A stretch of DNA of 47,745 bases, taken from Candidatus Flavonifractor intestinipullorum (lineage in GTDB: Bacteria > Bacillota > Clostridia > Oscillospirales > Oscillospiraceae). The notes beneath the pieces were generated by a model. The model was given only the letters and a program-made list of their open reading frames with translations, made no database searches and was not told where the DNA came from. This document shows positions 14,636-22,816 of the stretch, in pieces (the stretch's first letter is position 1; every line of letters begins with the position of its first letter). Where the stretch lies: assembly GCA_019118925.1 (NCBI GenBank), contig DWYC01000014.1:1-47745 (forward strand), given 5' to 3'. The translations under genes and the position numbers were made by a program.

Positions 14636-16111
14636 TCGGGTCATATCTTCAAAATAGTCCGGCGTGAGGAATGTCACATTGGCGTGCAGCCCCTCCAGGA
14701 AGGGGGCGCCTACCTCGCGGCCGCAGACAAAATAGTCGGCCTCCCCGGGCGCGTCCGAGAGCCGGCCGGCGAACGATAGGACCAGCTTTCGCACCTGCTC
14801 CCGGGTGTAGCCCTCCAGGTCCTCCCCGTCCACATAGAAGCGCCGGCCCGCAAAGCGATTGTCAAACTGCCCGGGCACAGCGCGGGTGGGAACCGGCCGC
14901 TCCAGCTCCTCGCCCTGCTCCAGGGCCTCCTGAATCCGCCCGGTCAGCTCCTCTTCATGCTCCAGCAGGTACTTCCAAGCGCCAGGGCCGCACAGCTCCC
15001 GTATGGCGTCCTCGTCCCCCGCGTCCATGCACTCCTCAAACTCCATCTCATAGATGTCCGGGTCAAAGCCCCGGCCGAAAAAGTCCTCCGGGACGGGGTG
15101 CTCCCGGACAAAGGCGTCGATGGCCCGGCGGACCAGATAGGCCTGGGGGCCCTCCAGGTCCCCCATCCGTTCCATGGTGAGGCTCTGGTAGAGATACGGG
15201 GCCACGTCTGTGCCGCTCTCTCCGCCCCTCGCCTTCCAGCGGCAGGTACCACACCAGGTCAGGTAAGCGCGCAGCCCCCGCCCGTCGCTGGAAATGAGAT
15301 AGTGGTACTTACTCTCGTCGCTGTACTCCCAGAAGCGGTTGGGCTTCGTACAGCCCGTCATCTCCAGGTGCAGGAGCAGCCGTCTCTCCCGCATGGTTCG
15401 ACACAACGCCGCATAGGCCTCCTCCCGCTCCGTCCGGTAGGCGGAGAGGCTGTCTTCCAAAAACTCCAGGGTCTGTTCCCCGTCCAGAGGGCCGCCGGCG
15501 GCGAAGGCGAAGGTTCCCCGCTCCTCCCGGCAGGGCACAGCCCCGGGCTCCGCCGGGCCGTAGCCCAGAGCCGCCCAAAACGCATCTCCGCACAGCGTCC
15601 GGCGCAGGCGGTCCAGCTCCGCCTCCCCCCAGGCGCCCATAGGCGTAATCGTCCCCTCCATCCGGGCGTTCGGGGCCCCGCCGGGCTTCCGCCAGCCCTG
15701 GGGAATCCACGCCTCTTCCGGGAAGGGCTGGGAATCCGCATCGTAGTACATCTCCAGAGCCGCGCTGCCGGAGGGAGCATAGTAGGTCCCCCAGCCCCGT
15801 CCCTCGTCATAGCCGTACTCCGCGACCGCCGCCACGGCCAGCCCGGGCCGCTTCTGTTTCATGCCCTTGAGCAGATCCCCATAGATCCCTGCATAGTCCT
15901 CGTTCAGGTCCAGCCGGATGGTCGCCGGTTCGGAGCCCGGTTTGTTCCGGGCCTGTTCCACCGCCCCGGCCACCCGGTCCGGGAAGTGCCGGTACTCGTC
16001 CCCGGCCGCGTCTGGAAGGGACTCCAGCTGCGTGCGGGCCGCTGCCGCAAGCCCCTCCAGCTCCTCCCGCGCTCCGTGGAAAAGCACATGGTATTCTCCT
16101 CTCACCTGCAT
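14633..16111 (-). CDS. Large unrecognised protein with a BRCT-like C-terminal domain
   Basis: 492 residues behind GGGAGGGG. The last 75 residues look like a BRCT domain: FAGRRFYVDGEDLEGYTREQ, then VRKLVLSFAGRLSDAPGEAD, then YFVCGREVGAPF, matching the 'GKxFvxTGxLxxxTReea...GGkvsxsvskxtdyLVvG' pattern, though the usual GG is AG and the call is by eye. The first 420 residues are rich in Glu, Tyr and Trp with no known motif (TIRLDLNEDYAGIYGDLL, LLLHLEMTGCTKPNRFWEYS). No membrane helix is seen. In bacteria BRCT domains mostly occur in LigA and a few DNA-associated proteins, so a BRCT on an otherwise unknown cytoplasmic protein is unusual. It has its own promoter at 16145-16173. Confidence 0.65.
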   Translation of the reverse strand: MQVRGEYHVLFHGAREELEGLAAAARTQLESLPDAAGDEYRHFPDRVAGAVEQARNKPGSEPATIRLDLNEDYAGIYGDLLKGMKQKRPGLAVAAVAEYGYDEGRGWGTYYAPSGSAALEMYYDADSQPFPEEAWIPQGWRKPGGAPNARMEGTITPMGAWGEAELDRLRRTLCGDAFWAALGYGPAEPGAVPCREERGTFAFAAGGPLDGEQTLEFLEDSLSAYRTEREEAYAALCRTMRERRLLLHLEMTGCTKPNRFWEYSDESKYHYLISSDGRGLRAYLTWCGTCRWKARGGESGTDVAPYLYQSLTMERMGDLEGPQAYLVRRAIDAFVREHPVPEDFFGRGFDPDIYEMEFEECMDAGDEDAIRELCGPGAWKYLLEHEEELTGRIQEALEQGEELERPVPTRAVPGQFDNRFAGRRFYVDGEDLEGYTREQVRKLVLSFAGRLSDAPGEADYFVCGREVGAPFLEGLHANVTFLTPDYFEDMTR

Positions 16112-16144
16112 ATTAAACCCCTCCCTTTTTGTTTTATTTCATTC

Positions 16145-16173
16145 ATTTTATCAAATGGAGCAGGGGAAAACAA
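16145..16173 (-). promoter_or_regulatory. Promoter of the BRCT-like gene
   Basis: On the minus strand, TTGTTT (16168-16173), a 17-bp spacer and TAAAAT (16145-16150), about 35 bp upstream of the ATG. Confidence 0.6.
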
Positions 16174-16233
16174 TATGCTGCCTGCATAGTAAGCGCGGGC
16201 GCGCCCGGCCTCCTTCTGAATACGCATAAAAAT

Positions 16234-16266
16234 AAAATGAGGTGCGGTCTTTTCGCACCTCATTTT
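16234..16266 (-). terminator. Terminator of ftsK
   Basis: A perfect 13-bp stem, AAAATGAGGTGCG (16234-16246) with CGCACCTCATTTT (16254-16266), 7-nt loop. Read on the minus strand it ends in TTTTATTTTT just after the ftsK stop. Confidence 0.92.
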
Positions 16267-16273
16267 TAGCTGG

Positions 16274-19090
16274 TTAGAAGGGCGGGCGGTCCTGCTCCAC
16301 GGCGTCCCGCTCGTACTCCAGCTCGTCGGGCACCGGCTCGGAGAGGGGCGGCGCGCCGGTGGGCATGTGCTGCTTGTACTGCATCTCCTGCCACTGGGCC
16401 TTGGTAATGAGGACCTGGCGGGGCTTGGACCCCTCGAAGGGGCCCACAATCCCCTTCTCCTCCATCTGGTCCACCAGGCGGGCCGCCCGGGAGTATCCCA
16501 GTTTCAGCCGGCGCTGGAGCATGGACACCGAGGCCATCCCTGTGTCCACCACCACCTCGATGGCGTTGGGCAGCAGCTCGTCGTACTCCTCGCCGCCGCT
16601 CTCCGCAGGGACGTCGCCCCCTTTGCCCTTGTCCTTGGCGGCGGCGTTCTGCTCGATCTCGTGGAGGACGGCTTCGTCATACTCGGCCGCGCCCGAGCGC
16701 TTCACGAAGTCCACCACGGCGGAGACCTCCTCGTCGGAGATGAAGCAGCCCTGTACCCGCTGAGGCTTGCCCGAACCCAGGGGGAAATAGAGCATGTCGC
16801 CCCGGCCCACCAGCTTCTCCGCGCCGGTGGTGTCCAGGATAATGCGGGAGTCCAGGGAGGACTGCACCGCGAAGGCGATGCGGGAGGGAATATTGGCCTT
16901 CATCAATCCGGTAATCACGTCGGCGGAGGGCCGCTGGGTGGCGATGATCAGGTGCATTCCGGCGGCGCGGCCCATCTGGGCCACCCGGCAGATGGACTCC
17001 TCCACCTCTTTTGCGGCCACCAGCATCAGGTCGGCCAGCTCGTCGATGACCACTACGATGGAGGGCATGGTCTTCATCCCCTCCGTCCGGGCGGCCAGGG
17101 CGTTATAGGACTTCAAGTCCCGGACGTTGACCTCCGCGAAGGAGCGATAGCGCTTCATCATCTCCGTCACCGCCCATTGGAGGGCGCCGGCGGCCTTCTT
17201 GGGGTCGGTGACCACCGGAATGAGCAGGTGAGGAATGCCGTTATAGATGCCCAGCTCCACCATCTTGGGGTCCACCATGATGAGGCGGACCTCTTCCGGC
17301 GTGGCCTTATAGAGAAGGGAAATGATCAGGGAGTTGGTGCACACCGATTTGCCCGAGCCGGTGGTTCCCGCGATGAGCAGATGGGGGAGCTTGCCGATGT
17401 CGCAGACCACGCAGCGGTTGCTGATGTCCTTGCCCACGGCGAAAGAGACCTTGGAGGCGCTCTCCCGGAACTCCCGGGAGTCGATTACATCCCGGATGCC
17501 CACCGGGGCCACCAGCTTGTTGGGCACCTCAATGCCCACCATGGAGATTTTGTCCGGAATGGGCGCGATGCGGACCCCCGTGGCCCCCAGAGCCAGGGCG
17601 ATGTCGTCGGTGAGGTTGGTGAGCTTGTTCATGCGCACGCCCTGGGCCAACTCCAGCTCATACCGGGTGACCGAGGGGCCCCGGACCGTATCGACAATGT
17701 TGGCGTCGATGCCGAAGGAGTGGATGGCGTCGGCCAGGCGGAGTTGATTGGTGCGCAGCTCCCCGGCCATGTCGGTGGCGGCCACGCTGCGGCTGGGGCG
17801 AAGGAGGTCCAGGGGCGGATAGTGGTACTGATCGGCCGCCCCCTCCTCCAGACTGCGCTGGAGGTCTGCGGCCACCTCCGCTCCGCCTGGGGCGGAGGGC
17901 TGGGTTGGGCGGGGCACCGCGGGCTCCCGCTCCACCGCAAAACCGGGCGCGGGGGAGTCTTCCGGTTCTGGTTCCGGCCGGACCGGGGCGGGCTCCCGCT
18001 CGATTTTTACGGCGGAGTCCATCCGGCGGTCGGGCCGCAGCAGCCGCTCAAAGGGCAAATCCTCGTCGGCCTCGGGCGGAGCGGGCTCCTCCGCGGCCGG
18101 GAGCGTCTCCTCCGGCTCCTCCCCGCCAGAGTCGCGCACCGGCTCCAGCTTATGGAGCTCCACCGGTTCCATCGGCTCCTCCTCCGCCAGGACCTGGTCG
18201 GGCGTAGGCACCGAGGGGCTGCGGTTGAACAGGCGCTCTTTCTTTTGGAAAATTGCGCTGAGGGGATTCTCCCGGGGCGCCTCTTCTCCGGCGTCCTCCT
18301 CACCGTCACCGTCGTCCATGGGAATGTCGATGGCCGGACGGCGGCGGACGGGGCTCTTGGGCTCCGTCCGGGCGGGGGCTTCCCGGGTGCGCCGGGGTTT
18401 GGGCGGCAGCTCCTCTTCTTCATAAGGCGGGCGGTCGCGGATATAGTCCACCAGATCCACCAGGGTGAAATTCGCCCCGCCCATCCCCAGGCCGCAGGCG
18501 ATCAGGACGAACAGAATCCCCGCGCCGATTTTCGTCAGTCCCGCCGAGAGAACCAGCGCCAGCATACCGCTGATCACGCCGCCGCTCTGGAGCGCCCGCC
18601 CCTGGGTCCACAGAGTCTGAAACAGCTCCAAATTCCAGCTGTAGCTGCCCCGGGCCAGGATCAGATGGAGCAGTCCGCCCAGCGCCACCGGCAGAAGCAT
18701 GGCGCACCACACCCGGGCCTGTACCGGGCGGCCCCGGTGAAAGGTGAGGATAAAGCTGGCCCACAGCAGGGCCAGGGGCAGCAGGTAGAAGCCGTAACCG
18801 ATCAGGCCCTTGGCCAGGCCGCAGAGCACGTCCAGAAAGGGCGTCTGAATCCCAAAGCAGCTCAGAAGGGCGAAAACCGCCAGGAGGAAGCAGAGAAATG
18901 CCCCCACTCCCCGCCGGATGGGCCGGGGCGTCCGGGCGCTCTGCCGTCCTCTTCCGCCGGAGCGGCTGGAGGAGGTGCGCTTCCTGCTCCCCCCGGAGGA
19001 CCGGGAGGCGGTCCGTTTTCCGCTCCCGCCTGTCGTCCGGCTGGAGGAGGCAGTCCGCCGCCCCCCGCTTTGTCTCTTTTGTGTGGCCAT
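16274..19090 (-). CDS. ftsK: FtsK/SpoIIIE family DNA translocase
   Basis: 938 residues. The N terminus is Ser/Arg/Gly-rich and basic (residues 1-60), followed by four to five membrane helices (to about residue 215), an acidic Pro/Glu-rich linker, and the C-terminal motor. Walker A is GTTGSGKSVCTN near residue 575. Other motor blocks are LIMVDPKMVELG, VVVIDELADLM (Walker B) and RPSADVITGLMKANIPSR. The gamma winged helix (VDTGMASVSMLQRRLKLGYS and following residues) lies near residues 855-895. It pumps chromosomal DNA through the division or sporulation septum. Membership in FtsK rather than SpoIIIE cannot be settled by eye. It is flanked by terminators and so is monocistronic. Confidence 0.96.
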   Translation of the reverse strand: MATQKRQSGGRRTASSSRTTGGSGKRTASRSSGGSRKRTSSSRSGGRGRQSARTPRPIRRGVGAFLCFLLAVFALLSCFGIQTPFLDVLCGLAKGLIGYGFYLLPLALLWASFILTFHRGRPVQARVWCAMLLPVALGGLLHLILARGSYSWNLELFQTLWTQGRALQSGGVISGMLALVLSAGLTKIGAGILFVLIACGLGMGGANFTLVDLVDYIRDRPPYEEEELPPKPRRTREAPARTEPKSPVRRRPAIDIPMDDGDGEEDAGEEAPRENPLSAIFQKKERLFNRSPSVPTPDQVLAEEEPMEPVELHKLEPVRDSGGEEPEETLPAAEEPAPPEADEDLPFERLLRPDRRMDSAVKIEREPAPVRPEPEPEDSPAPGFAVEREPAVPRPTQPSAPGGAEVAADLQRSLEEGAADQYHYPPLDLLRPSRSVAATDMAGELRTNQLRLADAIHSFGIDANIVDTVRGPSVTRYELELAQGVRMNKLTNLTDDIALALGATGVRIAPIPDKISMVGIEVPNKLVAPVGIRDVIDSREFRESASKVSFAVGKDISNRCVVCDIGKLPHLLIAGTTGSGKSVCTNSLIISLLYKATPEEVRLIMVDPKMVELGIYNGIPHLLIPVVTDPKKAAGALQWAVTEMMKRYRSFAEVNVRDLKSYNALAARTEGMKTMPSIVVVIDELADLMLVAAKEVEESICRVAQMGRAAGMHLIIATQRPSADVITGLMKANIPSRIAFAVQSSLDSRIILDTTGAEKLVGRGDMLYFPLGSGKPQRVQGCFISDEEVSAVVDFVKRSGAAEYDEAVLHEIEQNAAAKDKGKGGDVPAESGGEEYDELLPNAIEVVVDTGMASVSMLQRRLKLGYSRAARLVDQMEEKGIVGPFEGSKPRQVLITKAQWQEMQYKQHMPTGAPPLSEPVPDELEYERDAVEQDRPPF

Positions 19091-19145
19091 ATGCGATCCG
19101 TCCTTTCCAGCTCCGGTGGCCCTAAATCAAACGTATGGAAAATCC

Positions 19146-19182
19146 CGCGGCCGGGGACAGGCTCATCCTCTCCCCGGCCGCG
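19146..19182 (-). terminator. Terminator of the pyr-uppP operon
   Basis: A perfect 12-bp stem, CGCGGCCGGGGA (19146-19157) with TCCCCGGCCGCG (19171-19182), 13-nt loop. On the minus strand it is followed by GGATTTTCC, a modest T tract. It separates uppP from ftsK. Confidence 0.7.
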
Positions 19183-19205
19183 TCGGCAGTCGGTGTTGAT
19201 CTCCC

Positions 19206-20057
19206 TCAGCTGAACAGGGGCACCACGATCCCGGCGATCAGGCTCCCCAGGCCCACCACCCAGCAGTAGTAGGCAAACATGCCGAACTTCCCCTTATCGG
19301 AGAGCAGGTTCACCAGGCGGATGGCGAAGTAACCCACCACGCCGGCGACCAGCACGCCCACTATATACTTGGGGGCCATTCCCTCGGGTACCCCCTGCTG
19401 CACCGCGTCGGCCAGCTCCAGAATATTGGCCCCCAGCACCGCGGGCAGGGACATGAGGAAGGAGAAGCGCACGGCAAACTTCCGGTCCAGCCCCCGCATC
19501 ATCCCCGCCGAGATGGTAATACCCGAGCGGGAAATTCCGGGAATGGTGCCGATTGCCTGGGCCACGCCCACAACAAGGGCGTCCACCACGGTGGCATTTT
19601 TGGCGCCCTTATGGCCCCGTGCCAGCCGGTCGGAGAAAAAGAGCAGGAAACCGGTCACCAGCAGGGCAATGGACACGGCCATGTTGTTATAGAATACCGT
19701 CTCCATCCAGTTCTTAATGGGCAGAACCAGGAACAGGGGCAGGGTGGCCACGATGATGAGCATCACCATGCGCCGGGCCAGGGGCGGAGGCGTCTTGCCT
19801 CTGCGGTCCGGCCGGGCCAGGTCCCGAATGCCCAGGAAAAACTCCCGAATCATCTCCCACACGTCCCGCCAGTAATAGACGCACACCGCCACCAGCGTGC
19901 CGAAGTGGAGCAGAACACTGAAGAGCATCTGGGTCTCCTCATAGTTCTCCATCTGGAAAAAGGTCTGGAAGAGCACCAAGTGCCCCGAGCTGGAGATGGG
20001 CAGAAATTCCGCCACGCCCTGGACGATCCCCAGTATAATGGCCTGTAAATAGCTCAA
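19206..20057 (-). CDS. uppP: Undecaprenyl-diphosphatase UppP/BacA
   Basis: 283 residues with about eight membrane helices. Both catalytic regions are present: GIVQGVAEFLPISSSGHLVLF near the N terminus (E and S of the BacA active site) and IPGISRSGITISAGMMRG in the second half (the PGxSRSG motif with its Arg). It recycles the C55 lipid carrier by dephosphorylating undecaprenyl diphosphate at the membrane, needed for peptidoglycan and teichoic acid synthesis, and may confer bacitracin tolerance. The start is a TTG at 20055-20057 behind GGAGGG with 7-bp spacing; no suitable ATG exists. It is the last gene of the long operon starting at pyrC. Confidence 0.96.
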   Translation of the reverse strand: MSYLQAIILGIVQGVAEFLPISSSGHLVLFQTFFQMENYEETQMLFSVLLHFGTLVAVCVYYWRDVWEMIREFFLGIRDLARPDRRGKTPPPLARRMVMLIIVATLPLFLVLPIKNWMETVFYNNMAVSIALLVTGFLLFFSDRLARGHKGAKNATVVDALVVGVAQAIGTIPGISRSGITISAGMMRGLDRKFAVRFSFLMSLPAVLGANILELADAVQQGVPEGMAPKYIVGVLVAGVVGYFAIRLVNLLSDKGKFGMFAYYCWVVGLGSLIAGIVVPLFS

Positions 20058-20075
20058 AACGATTCCCTCCGTCTG

Positions 20076-20801
20076 TTAGGATACGCTGGGATCCAAAGTC
20101 TTGTCTATCATACCACACTCCGGCGCGGATTTCCACGCCTTTTCCCAAAAAAGCGCGCCGTCCTCCCCGGTGCAGGCGGCCATAGTCCGGCCGCACCAGC
20201 CCAGGAGGGCCGCCGACGCCTCCTCCAGCGTCCCCGCTCCCCGGAGCAGGGCCCGCTCCTCCTCCGGCAGCGCCGGGAGCAGCTCCCCCCGGCGGCGGAG
20301 GAAAGTCCCCGTGCGGCAGAAGTGGAGGGCCCGCAGGGTGAAAAAGAGGCTCTTTTGCAGCTGGGAGAGGACTTCCCCGCTGTGGGCGTGGACCAGATTG
20401 TGGGCGCAGGCGTGGTAGAGCGCGCACACCCCATTGTGGACCGCCCGGCGGGCGTCCGCCGGGGTGAGGGTCTCCCCGATGAAGTCCAGACTTCCATAAA
20501 ACGGCACCGTGTCATAGTAAAAGGAGAAGAGGTCGCCCCGCTCCCAGCACGCCAGCTCCCGCCGCCCCGAGACGAAGCCGCAGATTTTCTCCCGCTGGGG
20601 CATCTGCTCCAGCGCCGCCCGGTAACGCAGAAGGTCCTCCCCCTCCGCCCGGTCCAGAATCAGCACTGCGTCGATGTCGCTCTCCGGTCCGGCCTCTCCC
20701 CGGGCCTGGCTGCCCTGGAGCCCCACGCAGACCAGGCGCTCCGCGCCAAAGGTCTCCCGCAGTTTGTCCAGATACTCCGCCATCCAGCGCGCGATGTCCA
20801 T
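20076..20801 (-). CDS. Nucleotidyltransferase-domain protein
   Basis: 241 residues. The N-terminal half carries the Pol-beta-type nucleotidyltransferase signature LQGSQARGEAGPESDIDAVL (G-S...D-x-D), with ETF/L helices before it. The C-terminal half is helical, with a HACAHNLVHAHSG segment and an LFFTLRALHFCRTGTF helix, similar in style to HEPN-type or substrate-binding domains of aminoglycoside nucleotidyltransferase-like proteins. The substrate is unknown; small-molecule or protein nucleotidylation are both possible. It sits 21 bp after ygiQ and 18 bp before uppP, in the same operon. There is no separate antitoxin-like gene, so a MNT/HEPN toxin pair is not supported. Confidence 0.8.
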   Translation of the reverse strand: MDIARWMAEYLDKLRETFGAERLVCVGLQGSQARGEAGPESDIDAVLILDRAEGEDLLRYRAALEQMPQREKICGFVSGRRELACWERGDLFSFYYDTVPFYGSLDFIGETLTPADARRAVHNGVCALYHACAHNLVHAHSGEVLSQLQKSLFFTLRALHFCRTGTFLRRRGELLPALPEEERALLRGAGTLEEASAALLGWCGRTMAACTGEDGALFWEKAWKSAPECGMIDKTLDPSVS

Positions 20802-20822
20802 AGCTCCCTCCTCTCCCGGTTT

Positions 20823-22808
20823 TTACTTCTTCCGGGCGTTCTTTTTGGGCTTGGGTTTGGCCCAGCCCGCCTTGCGCTTGGCGGGGGACTCGTTGTGCTC
20901 TCCCCGGAGGCCGGCCTGTTTGAGCCGGGGCTTTCCGCCCCTGGACTCCCGGCGGGAGGTTTGGGTGCGCTTCTCTCCCCGGCCGCCCGGGGCGTCTCCC
21001 TCCCCCGCGCCCGGCCGTACAGGCCGGAGCAGGCACTCTTTTCCGTAGCCGATCAGGTCCTCCCGGCCCGCCTTGCGCAGGGCCTCCAGCACCAGGGCGC
21101 GTTTATCCGGGCGCTTCCACTGCATCAGGGCCCGCTGCATGGCCTTGTCGTGGGCGTCGGTGGGGACGTACACCGGTTTCATGGTACGCGGGTCCAGCCC
21201 CGTATAGTACATGCAGGTGGAGAGAGTGCCCGGCGTGGGGTAGAAGTCCTGGACCTGCTCGGGCTGGCGGCCGGTGCGGTTGAGCCACTCGGCCAGCTTC
21301 ACCGCGTCCTGGAGGGTGCAGCCCGGATGGGAGGACATGAGGTAGGGCACCACATACTGCTCCTTGCCGTACTTCTGGTTCAGGCGGTCGTATTTATGCT
21401 TGAATTTCTCATAGACCTCGATATGGGGCTTGCCCATATAGTCCAGCACCCCGTTGACGCAGTGCTCCGGGGCCACCTTGAGCTGGCCGGAGACGTGGTA
21501 CTTCACCAGCTCGGCAAAAAACTCCCCGCTCTTGTCCTCCAGCATGTAGTCGTAGCGGATGCCCGATCGGATGAAGATCTTTTTCACGCCCGGGATAGCC
21601 CGCAGCTCCCGCAGGAGTTTCAAATAGTCGCTGTGGTCGGCGTCCAGGTTGGGGCAGGGCGTGGGCGCGAGGCACGCCCGGTTTTTACAGAGCCCGTGCT
21701 GGAGCTGCTTTGCGCAGGAGGGGTGGCGGAAATTGGCGGTGGGGCCCCCCACGTCGTGAATATACCCCTTGAAAAGGGGGTGCTCCGTGAGCATCTTTAC
21801 CTCCCGAATGACGCTCTCATGGCTGCGGGAGGTGATCATCCGGCCCTGGTGAAAGGCCAGGGAGCAGAAATTACACGCGCCGAAGCAGCCCCGGTTGTGG
21901 GCCACCGAGAAGCGCACCTCCTCGATGGCGGGTACGCCCCCCATGGCGTCGTACATGGGATGGGGCTCCCGGGTATAGGGCAGCTCGGCCACCGCGTCCA
22001 GCTCCGCCGTGTTGAGGGGCATGGCAGGGGGATTGGCGATGACATAGCGCTCCCCGTGGCGCTGGACGATGGCCCGGCCCCGGATGGGGTCGTGCTCGTC
22101 GTACTCCACCTGGTTGGCCAGGGCATAGGCCCGCTTGTCCCGGGACACCTCCTCGAAAGAGGCCACTTCCACCCGGGGGTAGGCGCACTCCTCCGGGCTC
22201 GCCGCCAGGAAGCAGGTGCCCTTTACATCGGTGATGGAGGCGATGGGCTCCTTTTTCGCAAGGCGCTTTGCGATCTCCCGGGTGGCCCGCTCCCCCATGC
22301 CGTAGGTGAGCAGGTCGGCCTGGCTGTCCACCAGGATGGAGCGGCGGACCTTGTCCTCCCAGTAGTCGTAGTGGGCGTACCGGCGCAGGGAGGCTTCCAG
22401 TCCGCCGATGATAAGGGGGATGTCCCCAAAAGCCTCCCGCACCCGGTTGGAGTAGACGATGGTGGCCCGGTCAGGGCGGAGTCCCGCCCGGTTTCCCGGG
22501 GAATAGGCGTCGTCGTGGCGGCGCTTCTTGGCGGCGGTGTAGTGGGCCACCATGGAGTCGATGTTGCCCGCCGAGAGCATCACGCCCAGCCGGGGCCGGC
22601 CCATGGCGGCAAAGGCCTCGGCGCTGTGCCAGTCGGGCTGGGCCAGGACGGCCACCCGGAAACCCTCGTCCTCCAGCACCCGGGAGATGATGGCCGGGCC
22701 GAAGGTGGGGTGGTCCACGTAGGCGTCGCCGGTAATGACCAGGAAGTCATACCAGTACCACCCCCGCTCCTCCATGTCCTGCTTGGAAACGGGTAAAAAC
22801 TGATTCAT
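20823..22808 (-). CDS. ygiQ: YgiQ family radical SAM protein
   Basis: 661 residues. The radical SAM cluster motif is NRGCFGACNFCSLAFHQGR (CxxxCxxC) near residue 300. Other family features are the N-terminal YDFLVITGDAYVDHPTFGPA (B12-binding-like fold region), IIGGLEASLRRYAHYDYWED and YPTPGTLSTCMYYTGLDPRT. The last 70 residues are a basic Gly/Arg/Lys-rich tail (GRGEKRTQTSRRESRGGKPR), probably unstructured and possibly nucleic-acid binding. The reaction is not known for this widespread family. The ATG follows GAGGTTAGT, 8 bp from the previous gene's stop, indicating co-translation with the phosphatase-acetyltransferase gene upstream. Confidence 0.94.
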   Translation of the reverse strand: MNQFLPVSKQDMEERGWYWYDFLVITGDAYVDHPTFGPAIISRVLEDEGFRVAVLAQPDWHSAEAFAAMGRPRLGVMLSAGNIDSMVAHYTAAKKRRHDDAYSPGNRAGLRPDRATIVYSNRVREAFGDIPLIIGGLEASLRRYAHYDYWEDKVRRSILVDSQADLLTYGMGERATREIAKRLAKKEPIASITDVKGTCFLAASPEECAYPRVEVASFEEVSRDKRAYALANQVEYDEHDPIRGRAIVQRHGERYVIANPPAMPLNTAELDAVAELPYTREPHPMYDAMGGVPAIEEVRFSVAHNRGCFGACNFCSLAFHQGRMITSRSHESVIREVKMLTEHPLFKGYIHDVGGPTANFRHPSCAKQLQHGLCKNRACLAPTPCPNLDADHSDYLKLLRELRAIPGVKKIFIRSGIRYDYMLEDKSGEFFAELVKYHVSGQLKVAPEHCVNGVLDYMGKPHIEVYEKFKHKYDRLNQKYGKEQYVVPYLMSSHPGCTLQDAVKLAEWLNRTGRQPEQVQDFYPTPGTLSTCMYYTGLDPRTMKPVYVPTDAHDKAMQRALMQWKRPDKRALVLEALRKAGREDLIGYGKECLLRPVRPGAGEGDAPGGRGEKRTQTSRRESRGGKPRLKQAGLRGEHNESPAKRKAGWAKPKPKKNARKK

Positions 22809-22816
22809 ACTAACCT

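Noticed and set aside
20076-20801. MNT/HEPN toxin-antitoxin system
   Set aside because: There is one nucleotidyltransferase gene with a helical C terminus, no separate HEPN gene, and it lies inside a housekeeping operon.
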